64,000 nucleotides of DNA from Guptibacillus hwajinpoensis (lineage in GTDB: Bacteria > Bacillota > Bacilli > Bacillales > Guptibacillaceae), in the NCBI RefSeq assembly GCF_005144865.1, contig NZ_SWFM01000003.1, forward strand, positions 1 to 64,000. Reading direction: 5' to 3'. The notes below the pieces were generated by a model, which did no database searches, was not told the origin of the DNA, and saw only the letters and a list, made by a program, of their open reading frames with translations. This document shows, one piece after another, positions 16,691-23,873 of this stretch. The position numbers and the translations under genes are program-made. Position 1 is the first letter of the stretch, and the number at the start of each line of letters is the position of its first letter.

Positions 16691-17024
16691 TCTGCCTGTA
16701 ATATGTGGAATATAACTAACCTTCCTAGTATGTGGTTTAATTTCACTAACCCCCATTAGCTCGATACCATTAGTTCAAATTTCGATATATTTAACAATCT
16801 CCTTATCCCAGAATATGGAATGCTTACCGATTTGGAAGCAAACTTATTCTTCGACTATCCTGCTCTAAACCTACATAGCGCGCTTATTTTTTATTACGCA
16901 AACGCTCCGAGTTTATGTAAGACTTGAATTCGAGATAATTGAAGGAGGTTGAATAAATCTGAACGATCCAATATTCAAGCCACCCCAGCCTTATTAAAGT
17001 GGTGGTCAGAGTTATTCTGTCCAT
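16690..17024. other. Intergenic DNA with an array repeat (R11)
   Basis: No gene can be supported here. At 16899-16926 the minus strand reads CTTACATAAACTCGGAGCGTTTGCG, an array repeat about 100 bases after the DUF2812 gene, which bounds the RiPP/IS segment on its far side. Confidence 0.5.
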
Positions 17025-18146
17025 TCACTGTATCGTCTTTCTAACTCGCCTATAATACAATAATGAACGAACAGAAAAATAACCGAATACGATGACGACC
17101 ATAGTTTGCACCACTACCATCCAAAAGATAGAGTCAAAAATCTCTCCCTGAAGAATATCACTGATATTCATTGTGATTAACCAAATATATAAAATCGTCA
17201 AAGGCAAAAATATGCCCCCTTGCCAAAGAGTAACACGCTTAGCATGCCTTAACTTGTGATAGGGGTCACTGTACAGCTGAGGTTTTTCCTCTTCACTAGT
17301 GTACATTTTCGCCCATAAGGTCCAAGACATGAAAGCAGAAGAAGAATGGAACAATTGATACCACCCTCGATCGCTATGCATATAAAAATAGTCCGATTCA
17401 ACAGATTTTTGAAAATCGGCCGCATAACATACCATTCTCGGTTCTCCTTTACTGAAGGAAAACCGAAGTCCCCGTCTGCTGACTTTTACTAAACGATATC
17501 CTTTTTGTTCCATACGCTCCAACCATTTTTCTAAGCGATCAGGAGCAAACGCCCATGCTGGCCGCCATTTCGTGAATTTGATGGGTATTGAGTTCCCTTC
17601 AGTATAAGATGAGGGGGCTACCTTCAGTTTTTTTAATCCTTTATGTAATGTCAATGTCGTATAAGGAACTAGAGTCCAAAGCGTCAATCCTACAGTAATG
17701 GTTATTGACCAATATGGGCTGGGAACGAACGTCGCAGATCCACCACCTAAAAGTACTGTGAGAGTGAGCATCCCCACCATGCCAGCAGAGATGAGCATAT
17801 AAATGAAAACCGCCATGAAATTATAGTAATGTATTTTGTTCCTTGAGGCCATGTTATCCCTTAGGGGTTCATTGTTCGAAGCGCCTCCATGACGAATGAT
17901 TCTCCAACGACCTTCTTTCGCTATAGATTCCCATCCTGACTCTACTAAAGCTTGTGGGAAGTGGTCCACCTTTTCATATTGAAGTCTATATGTACAGTTT
18001 TTAGGATTCTCAATTTGAAAATGGAATTTCCTTGTCCAACGATTGAATCCAGTTAGAAAATGCCCTTTGCTCGCTTTCTTTTCTAGCCATTGTTCCGTTT
18101 TAATCGGGTCGTAACTCCAAAATGGTCGAAAAATCGATGTGGTCAT
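17025..18146 (-). CDS. DUF2812 domain membrane protein (two repeats)
   Basis: 373 residues. Two DUF2812 modules are visible: FRPFWSYDPIKTEQWLEKKASKGHFL (residues 6-31) with RWRIIRH, and again WRPAWAFAPDRLEKWLERMEQKGYRLV near 200. Four hydrophobic segments lie between and after them. DUF2812 proteins are commonly encoded next to PadR regulators in Firmicutes, as here: the start overlaps the padR stop by 4 bases and has a GGAGGAG site. They are thought to sit in the membrane; the function is unknown. Confidence 0.8.
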   Translation of the reverse strand: MTTSIFRPFWSYDPIKTEQWLEKKASKGHFLTGFNRWTRKFHFQIENPKNCTYRLQYEKVDHFPQALVESGWESIAKEGRWRIIRHGGASNNEPLRDNMASRNKIHYYNFMAVFIYMLISAGMVGMLTLTVLLGGGSATFVPSPYWSITITVGLTLWTLVPYTTLTLHKGLKKLKVAPSSYTEGNSIPIKFTKWRPAWAFAPDRLEKWLERMEQKGYRLVKVSRRGLRFSFSKGEPRMVCYAADFQKSVESDYFYMHSDRGWYQLFHSSSAFMSWTLWAKMYTSEEEKPQLYSDPYHKLRHAKRVTLWQGGIFLPLTILYIWLITMNISDILQGEIFDSIFWMVVVQTMVVIVFGYFSVRSLLYYRRVRKTIQ

Positions 18147-18466
18147 AAAAACTCCTCCCTATATCGAACCGCATTATTATAAAGTTCATTTAGCCTTTCT
18201 ATCTCAATTCTCATGATTCTTTTACCGTCTTCTGTAACTTCATATACCTTTTTTCGCTCACCATCCGCGTACTTGACGATCAAACCATCGCGTTGCATTT
18301 TCGTCAACGTGCCATAAACGGTACCCGAACCTAAACTTATTCTTCCTTTTGTCAGATTCTCAACGTGTTTAATGATGCCGTAACCGTGGCGGGGTTCAGT
18401 TAATGCAAGCAAGATGTAGAAAGCAGTTTCGGTCATAGGTATGTATGTTTTTTCAGGCTTTTTCAT
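18143..18466 (-). CDS. PadR family transcriptional regulator
   Basis: 107 residues of PadR-type winged helix: AFYILLALTEPRHGYGIIKHVE (helices 1-2), GRISLGSGTVYGTLTKMQRDGLIV (recognition helix and wing approach) and ERKKVYEVTEDGKR (wing), then a short dimerisation helix. The ATG at 18466 follows AGGGG by about 9 bases; the longer open frame starts with a GTG inside the operator and is less likely. It forms a two-gene operon with the DUF2812 gene and probably represses it. Confidence 0.87.
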   Translation of the reverse strand: MKKPEKTYIPMTETAFYILLALTEPRHGYGIIKHVENLTKGRISLGSGTVYGTLTKMQRDGLIVKYADGERKKVYEVTEDGKRIMRIEIERLNELYNNAVRYREEFL

Positions 18467-18494
18467 TAATCTAGCCCCTTTTTCCATTTTTAAG

Positions 18495-18513
18495 TATGTC
18501 ACACCGTGACATA
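18495..18513 (-). promoter_or_regulatory. Putative PadR operator
   Basis: TATGTCAC-ACC-GTGACATA is a perfect 8-bp inverted repeat with a 3-base spacer, just upstream of padR. PadR regulators often bind ATGT...ACAT palindromes and repress their own operon. Confidence 0.6.
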
Positions 18514-18700
18514 AAGAGCGATAATATTGAACAAAAACATTAAAGTTATCTAACCTTCAAAATTCCTCAAATCAGTAAACTTGCCTTGATCTGGGGATAA
18601 AGGCAACAGAAAGACCATTGTGGCCGCTAGGTGAAAGAGTTGGATCACACTTCTATCAACTTATGACCTAGTCAGTAATCTAAGTGAAATTTGTAAATTA

Positions 18701-18783
18701 CAAAAAAAGGAGGAACCTCTAATTTTCCGGAAGTTCCTCCTTTTATAGCGGTCTTATTAAAATAAAGCTCCGAGATACTTGAA
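18701..18783 (-). terminator. Terminator plus array repeat R12
   Basis: On the minus strand TTCAAGTATCTCGGAGCTTTATT (18764-18783, about 31 bases after the stop of the next gene) is followed by a strong hairpin AAAGGAGGAACTTCC / GGTTCCTCCTTTTTTT, a Rho-independent terminator. Confidence 0.7.
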
Positions 18784-18814
18784 GATGGTAAATAACGATC
18801 CTTCTGTCTTAAGG

Positions 18815-19006
18815 TTAAGACTTTTCTTCTTTTGATAACAGTCCAACAATGAACATGACAATAGCATATACAATAATCGTAGTTATTAATAAAGTTAATG
18901 GATTAAAATGATCATGCAAAAATGGGGACAAAACTATTACTATCACCAATAGTATTGCACCAGCTATTTTTTTGTTTTTCTTCTTTTTTGCAACATCCAT
19001 TCTCAA
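18815..19006 (-). CDS. Small membrane protein of unknown function
   Basis: About 63 residues: a lysine-rich N-terminus (MDVAKKKKNKK) and two membrane helices. The upstream open frame is longer, but GGGAGG stands 6 bases before TTG 19006 and 12 before ATG 19000, so translation begins there. No family recognised. Confidence 0.5.
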   Translation of the reverse strand: MRMDVAKKKKNKKIAGAILLVIVIVLSPFLHDHFNPLTLLITTIIVYAIVMFIVGLLSKEEKS

Positions 19007-19073
19007 TGCTAACCTCCCTTTATCCTGGGTTGCTCTTAAATAATGAAATAGCTGCAAAGACACCTTACTCAAC

Positions 19074-19096
19074 TTTCGCTCCGAGATTATGGAGCA
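19074..19096 (-). repeat. Array repeat R13
   Basis: On the minus strand CTCCATAATCTCGGAGCGAAAG begins within a few bases of the HIT gene stop codon. It also contains CTCC..GGAG able to pair. Confidence 0.55.
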
Positions 19097-19573
19097 CTAG
19101 TATAATTGTTTGGTTAGTTCATTTAACTTTTTTATAAGGTTTTCTTTTAAGGACAAATGTTCGACATCAGAGTACAGGTATCTACTATTAGTCCATTTCT
19201 CTTTAGAGTATTGCCAAACTGGTTTAGAGAGATTTCCGGCAGGTTCCCATTCGTATCTAGGGAAAATATGTGCGTGTAAGTAGGCATCGGTATTTCCATA
19301 AATCGAATAATTAATCCTCTTTGGATCGCATACAGCGCTTATTGCGTCACCTATTATACTCATATCCAGTAGGTACTCACTTCTTTGTTTTATATCTAGA
19401 TCATTTAGTGTATTAACTTCAATTGAAGGCAACAGAACACAGTATCCAGGTAAAAATTGAGTATCACCCATTACTGCGAATCCACTCTTCATTTTAGCTA
19501 AGACCATTGGGTTATTACCTGAGTTTGCAGCTAGTATCCTATCTTGTTTCCAAGCTACTTTATTTGTTGTCAT
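19097..19573 (-). CDS. HIT-like nucleotide hydrolase/transferase
   Basis: 158 residues. The core YSIYGNTDAYLHAHIFPRYEWEP holds a histidine-triad-like HxH (HAHIFPR), and DLDIKQRSEYLLDMSIIGDAI is the helix that precedes it in HIT proteins such as Ap4A hydrolases. The third histidine of a strict HxHxH triad is replaced, as in several divergent members, so activity is uncertain. AAGGTGAG precedes the ATG. Single gene between repeats. Confidence 0.75.
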   Translation of the reverse strand: MTTNKVAWKQDRILAANSGNNPMVLAKMKSGFAVMGDTQFLPGYCVLLPSIEVNTLNDLDIKQRSEYLLDMSIIGDAISAVCDPKRINYSIYGNTDAYLHAHIFPRYEWEPAGNLSKPVWQYSKEKWTNSRYLYSDVEHLSLKENLIKKLNELTKQLY

Positions 19574-19639
19574 ATCTACTCACCTTCTCTTATAAATTCA
19601 TTGAATAGCATTGGCTTAAGCTGTACCCGTCTTGATCTA

Positions 19640-19660
19640 CAACGATCGCTCCCGATTCTT
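19640..19660 (-). repeat. Array repeat R14
   Basis: On the minus strand AAAGAATCGGGAGCGATCGTTG touches the stop codon of the lipoprotein gene. A variant of the core with CGGGAGC. Confidence 0.45.
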
Positions 19661-20130
19661 TAATATGTACCACTACTTGTTACCCCAAATCTATAAGTTG
19701 ACTCACCCAAAGGAGCTCCACCTTTTCCTTTCCAAAAAAAATGTAGACGGTATACTGCCTCTCCGTCATTTGAAGGTGAAAGATTTATCCAATTAGAATC
19801 AAGTTGAATTCGTTCACCCGTTGTCTCATTAATTAAATTTATGGTAGATGGTTTTGGCTCCATATTTTTAAATGAAATTTTTAACGAGTGTTTGCCAATA
19901 TCGACGATCTCTGGTTTCTCCTGTGCCAGCATAGCAGTGTTTTTTACTTTAGCGCAGTTATTCCAACAAATAGTTCGTTCTAAGTGTGGAATTTCAACAT
20001 CACTTTGATTTTCAATACTAAACATCTTCACAGTCGGTTTAGGAGGTTCTTCCCCCTTTAAATCCGTGCTACAAGCAGCTATCAATACTATTAATAACAA
20101 TAAAGATAAACGCATTTTCAAGTCAGACAT
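19660..20130 (-). CDS. Lipoprotein of unknown function
   Basis: 156 residues. The signal ends in LIVLIAACST (lipobox Cys about residue 20). The mature part is beta-rich with a CWNNC pair (about 54-58) and a C-terminal YRLHFFWKGKG strand; it could be an Ig-like or copper-binding-like small domain, but I do not recognise it. ATG 20130 lies close to AAGGGGCG; a TTG five codons later is an alternative. Confidence 0.6.
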   Translation of the reverse strand: MSDLKMRLSLLLLIVLIAACSTDLKGEEPPKPTVKMFSIENQSDVEIPHLERTICWNNCAKVKNTAMLAQEKPEIVDIGKHSLKISFKNMEPKPSTINLINETTGERIQLDSNWINLSPSNDGEAVYRLHFFWKGKGGAPLGESTYRFGVTSSGTY

Positions 20131-20209
20131 CGCCCCTTATTTATAAATGTTTATTATGAAATTGCCCCTTTTATTGAGTAAGTTTTTAAATATTTGAATC
20201 GTATGTTTT

Positions 20210-20446
20210 TCAATTCGATTGAACTTCACTAACTATCTCATAATCACCAAACTCTGCTTGAGCTGGATTTGAAAAGAAAACAACTCCCTCATATTCAACT
20301 TTTACTTCTTGCCCAGTTCTAATTTCTTCTGGAGCACCTGAGAGCCATATAGATGTACCTTTATTTTCCGAGTCAATAATAAGGACTTTATCTCCCTCAC
20401 ATTCTACTACAAAGCCAATAATACCTGCTTTCTGTTCAACTTCGGC
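20210..20446 (-). pseudogene. 5'-truncated DUF3221-like lipoprotein remnant
   Basis: An open minus-strand frame reads AGIIGFVVECEGDKVLIIDS...GTSIWLSGAPEEIRTGQEVKVEYEG...YEIVSEV and stops at TGA 20210. It matches the layout of DUF3221 domains (GFV..., then a 'GQ.V.V' strand). The signal peptide and start are missing: an in-frame stop lies right before the first visible codon. It is a broken gene. Confidence 0.6.
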
Positions 20447-20633
20447 TTATCTTGAAATGAATTAAAAAAGTAAAAAAGATAATCCACCCAGTGTAGAAAA
20501 CTGAATTGATGGACTATCCCAGACCTTGATTACTTATAGGTTGAATTGCTCCAAACTATATCATATGCATTATTTGATTTTGGGACGCATACTTCTTATT
20601 GACAGACAAAAATAAAAATAGGTTGGTGGCGTA

Positions 20634-21032
20634 ATGAAAAAAAAGAATTTTATCATAATGCTTTTTTTAGGTGTAAGTATTACTTCAATTCCATTTTTCG
20701 GTGTTTCTTTAATGGCTAATGAAAAAGAATCATCAACCGAAACTATTTCCATAAACAATAAAGAAGTATCACCTGAATATCTCAATGATTTAAGTGACAG
20801 AACTGCAGACTTAGGACAAAACATTATCAATAATCTAAACGGGACTAATTTTAAACTTGATAATATTATATTGCGTGCGGAAAAGTATCCAACCCAAGTA
20901 ATCTACATACAGTCCATTAAAGAAACAACTTCAAAAGAGAAACAAAATGCAAAGAATACAATTCTAAAAATGATAGAATCGGAAAATTTTAGCGAAAAAG
21001 AAACATTTGAAATCGTTTTTAAGGAAATATAA
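20634..21032 (+). CDS. Secreted small protein of unknown function
   Basis: 132 residues with a signal peptide (MKKKNFIIMLFLGVSITSIPFFGVSLMA) and a mature, charged, probably helical domain. GGTGG precedes the ATG by 4-5 bases. It is one of few plus-strand genes in the first 24 kb. No family recognised. Confidence 0.55.
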   Translation: MKKKNFIIMLFLGVSITSIPFFGVSLMANEKESSTETISINNKEVSPEYLNDLSDRTADLGQNIINNLNGTNFKLDNIILRAEKYPTQVIYIQSIKETTSKEKQNAKNTILKMIESENFSEKETFEIVFKEI

Positions 21033-21041
21033 GAATTTTTA

Positions 21042-21465
21042 TTAATCTCTTACTCTAACAGTAACCCATTCACTAAATCCGTTAGCATCAAATCCTATTT
21101 CAAATTCTGCTCTATTGTTACTACCATCCACCCATGGATTTAAGTCCGATAATACAGTACAAGAACTCCCATTAGAATTAGGATATATACCCAAGCGCAA
21201 CAAAATCCCTTGTGCTTCCATCGCTTTCATACACTATAAAATTACCATTATTATTTGTATTCATATTGTATACGCAAATTTCTAAGTTTCCTCCACCAGA
21301 ATTAACTTGTATATAATTATACGAACTTGTGTTGAGATAAAGGTCATTGTAATATAATGTATCCCATTCTCCTGGGCCAAGCTGAACGTCACCACTAGCA
21401 GATACTGAAATAGGAACTACTAAAGCCATGACTAGAGCTAAAATTGACATTGCAAATTTTTTCAT
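21042..21465 (-). pseudogene. Secreted protein gene split by a frameshift in a TA repeat
   Basis: The first part begins MKKFAMSILALVMALVVPIS with a signal peptide and runs to GSTRDFVALGYIS, then stops. The continuation is in another frame (PNSNGSSCTVLSDLNPWVDGSNNRAEFEIGF...EWVTVRVRD). The break sits in GGGTATATATCC; adding one TA unit would join the two into about 142 residues. Recent inactivation, reversible slippage or a sequencing error are all possible. Function unknown. Confidence 0.6.
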
Positions 21466-21588
21466 TTACAGACACCCTTTCAATTGGAGTTATTATCCAT
21501 ATTCTTTTTTCAACTGGAAATACCTTGTTAATACAAATTTTAAATAGGACACAGTGTCGCATTTCTACTAAGTTAAGATTCCGTACTA

Positions 21589-21645
21589 GGGGGTCGTTGT
21601 GCATCTCTCATTTAATGAGGGATAAGCGCAACGACCCCTTTTGAA
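21589..21645. terminator. Long hairpin with T-run
   Basis: GGGGTCGTTG (21590-21599) pairs with CAACGACCCC (21629-21638), followed by TTTT. The inner part (CTCTCATTTAATGAGGGATAAGC) resembles the inner hairpin of array repeat R9, so it may belong to the same family. Confidence 0.55.
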
Positions 21646-21690
21646 AAGTTCAAAATCCTTCCAGTTGATCGATGCTTACCTGTCACATTG

Positions 21691-21831
21691 ATGTTAAAAT
21701 ATACCTTAGTTGTCTATATTTTCAATAGATACAAAAGGGAAATGGACAGCGAAGAATGTATTAGAGAAAGAAAAAGGAGCGTGCGGGATAAAGAAATCGA
21801 GCACTATATCTCAAAGAATTGGATGGTGTAA
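21691..21831 (+). CDS. Small basic hypothetical protein
   Basis: 46 codons from ATG 21691, containing YIFNRYKREMDSEECIRE and a highly charged middle. No clear ribosome site. It is the first of several plus-strand small frames of unlike base composition, perhaps the relic of a mobile element. Confidence 0.25.
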   Translation: MLKYTLVVYIFNRYKREMDSEECIRERKRSVRDKEIEHYISKNWMV

Positions 21832-21905
21832 CCCCTATCCGACAAAGCGCCAACTTTGCACATGCGAAGGGGTCATTGTTTTTATTCTGAAAGGAGTCCT
21901 TACCG

Positions 21906-22119
21906 ATGAATCACAATCAGCAGTTCTATCAGCGCGCCATCGACCGAAAATACAAGTACAAGAAGGCGAAGCGTTTTACCATCAACAACACGAACCAGAA
22001 CTTCTGTCTGGATTCCGGATCGCCACTTGGATCATGACGGGTCGATCAAGGCGGGCGAAAATCTGAATCACATTTTCCGAAAGGCAAAGAGGCAACTGGA
22101 GCTTGCCGGTGTCGTGTGA
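21906..22119 (+). pseudogene. Small phage-like gene with frameshift
   Basis: It starts at ATG 21906 behind AAAGGAG (MNHNQQFYQRAIDRKYKYKK...) and meets a stop at about 22038. A neighbouring frame continues sensibly as LDHDGSIKAGENLNHIFRKAKRQLELAGVV and ends at TGA 22119, overlapping the next ATG. A one- or two-base shift near 22028 joins the two. Visibly richer in G/C than its surroundings; no family recognised. Confidence 0.4.
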
Positions 22120-22211
22120 TGAGCCGTATGACCATCGTGGACTTTAACTACCAATTAAAAAAGGTGTTAAGGTCAGATGAAGCGCTCGCACTCATTCCTG
22201 ATTTCGGATAG
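22119..22211 (+). CDS. 30-residue hypothetical protein
   Basis: It starts in the TGATG overlap with the preceding frame (MSRMTIVDFNYQLKKVLRSD...LALIPDFG). The overlap suggests coupled translation in a small operon of mobile-element type. Unknown function. Confidence 0.3.
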   Translation: MSRMTIVDFNYQLKKVLRSDEALALIPDFG

Positions 22212-22331
22212 AACGATGGCGGGTGCCAAAAGAATTAGGTAATTCGAATGATTAAGAGGAAATGTGTAAAGGTACAGAGAAAAGAAACAAGGAGGAGCAT
22301 AGCCAAGCGAACTTGTACAAGAGGGTGAATT

Positions 22332-22571
22332 ATGACAAAGAAAAAGGCGGAAATCCGAATGAGAGTTTCCGTGGTAGAGACGAAGGATGGCAAAGAGCTC
22401 TCGGTCACCATCGACCTCGATGGGACCAACCATGAAGTAATGAACATAGCAGAGATGGCTCAGTCAGCCGAGATAATGGGTGAAGTAGGCGTTGACGTCC
22501 TACTGAAACACATCCTCAACGATAAAAGCAAAGCGTCAGCAGAAGGCTGGGACGATCCGCTCCAAATATGA
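22332..22571 (+). CDS. Hypothetical protein of mobile-element type
   Basis: 79 residues, charged, with beta-strand pattern MRVSVVETKDGKELSVTIDLDG and a helix MAQSAEIMGEVGVDVLLKHIL. It is the last frame of the plus-strand fragment, and its 3' end overlaps the truncated minus-strand gene by about 36 bases. No family recognised. Confidence 0.4.
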   Translation: MTKKKAEIRMRVSVVETKDGKELSVTIDLDGTNHEVMNIAEMAQSAEIMGEVGVDVLLKHILNDKSKASAEGWDDPLQI

Positions 22572-22926
22572 ATTAATGTTAGAAACGGATTTAAGTTCTT
22601 CCGAACTCAATATTTCATTCACAGTTCCCTCTATATCACTTTTTAAAGCAGCAGCTTCTTTATCAGAACTATTTATAAAGGTTTGTATCGTTACTGATTC
22701 TTGATAATTAGTATGTATATCTCCCACTACATCTTTACCTTTTAAACCTTCCATAACCTCCATTGTTATAAGAGCAATTTCTCTGCTTATATTCTCGGGG
22801 TCAACGAATTGGTTACTTTCAGGCAAAGTTCCTTTTTCATTGAAAGTGTAATGGTAAACAAAATATGCACAAACAGCTATACAACCAATTACGACAAGAC
22901 CAATGATAATTTTTTCAAATTGAATC
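22536..22926 (-). pseudogene. Membrane-anchored protein gene, defective at both ends
   Basis: The frame encodes a single membrane anchor (IIIGLVVIGCIAVCAYFVYHY) and a soluble domain (NQFVDPENISREIALITMEVMEG...NEILSSEELKSV). A GGAGGG site stands ahead of TTG AAA AAA, but that TTG is one base out of frame: a seventh A in the run would join start and anchor. The last residues come from the complement of the plus-strand gene, so its true C-terminus was probably lost at a junction near 22570. Confidence 0.5.
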
Positions 22927-23019
22927 CCTCCTATTAGAGGGTATGTCCAACTTGAATCACTATGTCAAGTTTATTACTCCGTTATTCTACCTTAACCAAC
23001 ATAGAAAACTTACTTTTTA

Positions 23020-23050
23020 TCAAGCAAACGCTCCGATTGTTACTTGAACA
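23020..23050 (-). repeat. Array repeat R16
   Basis: On the minus strand TTGTTCAAGTAACAATCGGAGCGTTTGC lies 6 bases after the stop of the following lipoprotein gene. Confidence 0.55.
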
Positions 23051-23055
23051 AGATT

Positions 23056-23490
23056 TTATTCTGGAATATCTAATTTTTGTAATGCTTCAAACAATCTATT
23101 TTGTATTTTTTCATCATCACTTACATAAAACACCAATATGTTTTTTATTCCATATGCTTTATGTGCTACTAATTCTGCTGTTGCTGTTTTCTCTTCAAAC
23201 CTTTGAATTCCCTTTCCTCTATCACTTGCCGAAGGAAAAACATAAACTGATAATGTATTACCTTCTAAAGTATATGCTTCAGGGGTAATACCGTTTAACT
23301 CTTGTATAAAGACTTTATTACTTGATAAATCCTTTTCTTTTTCTAATTCAAATCCCCGCTCTGTTATGACGGTTTCTATATCTTCCAAAGTAATGTCGAT
23401 TGTTTTAGTCGGATTTTCTTCTGCTTCTTGTTGGCTACAAGCACCCATAACAGAGATAAATAGTAAAAAAAATAATAGCTTTTTAATCAT
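23056..23490 (-). CDS. Small lipoprotein of unknown function
   Basis: 144 residues; signal MIKKLLFFLLFISVMGACSQ with lipobox Cys at about 18. The mature domain alternates strands and helices (VYVFPSASDRGKGIQRFEEKT..., NILVFYVSDDEKIQNRLFEAL), a layout seen in small Bacillus lipoproteins. AGGAGG is 7 bases before the ATG at 23490, and only one base after AGGAGG comes the longer-frame ATG, so 23490 is preferred. Confidence 0.65.
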   Translation of the reverse strand: MIKKLLFFLLFISVMGACSQQEAEENPTKTIDITLEDIETVITERGFELEKEKDLSSNKVFIQELNGITPEAYTLEGNTLSVYVFPSASDRGKGIQRFEEKTATAELVAHKAYGIKNILVFYVSDDEKIQNRLFEALQKLDIPE

Positions 23491-23496
23491 ATGCAT

Positions 23497-23827
23497 GCCT
23501 CCTTTCCTATAAGATGAACTGATTTATTTTAAGTTTCATCTTATTGAGCTCTTCTGCTCCGTCAGTGTAATTAACTCAATTTACTACGTTTATGTAATAA
23601 TGCTTACTAATAATCATACGAAATCGATTCAATTTAGTTTCATACAGTCTATTATCTCGAAACTGAGTCTTCCGCAATCCTGCCCGATTGCTGAACAACA
23701 TCAAATTTTCATCTAACCTAATTTTAACATCTTACTCAATACATTTTTCAGAAATTTCAACGATTACCTTGTCTTCTTTTCATAATTCGCAATCTGCATT
23801 AGTGAGAGAAAAAATACAAATTAAAAT
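23497..23827. other. Intergenic DNA with last array repeat (R17)
   Basis: No gene supported. At 23663-23696 the strand reads GAGTCTTCCGCAATCCTGCCCGATTGCTGAAC, the last clear member of the repeat family, at the border to the conserved chromosome. Confidence 0.45.
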
Positions 23828-23866
23828 AGAGCCACGAATTCTCATCCAATTCGTGGCTCTTTTTTG
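23828..23866 (-). terminator. Rho-independent terminator
   Basis: AGAGCCACGAATT / AATTCGTGGCTCT (13-bp stem, 7-base loop) just downstream of the oxidase gene, with T/A runs on both sides. Confidence 0.75.
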
Positions 23867-23873
23867 TCTGTAT

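Noticed and set aside
21710..22066. 118-codon plus-strand frame
   Set aside because: It crosses a better-supported start with its own ribosome site at 21906, and its composition is not protein-like.
228..23696. Canonical integron attC sites
   Set aside because: No clear RYYYAAC/GTTRRRY end boxes could be found, so the repeats are called attC-like in shape only.
1..23870. CRISPR array as an explanation of the repeats
   Set aside because: Spacing is 0.3-10 kb with genes between, copies vary in sequence and length, and no cas gene is present.
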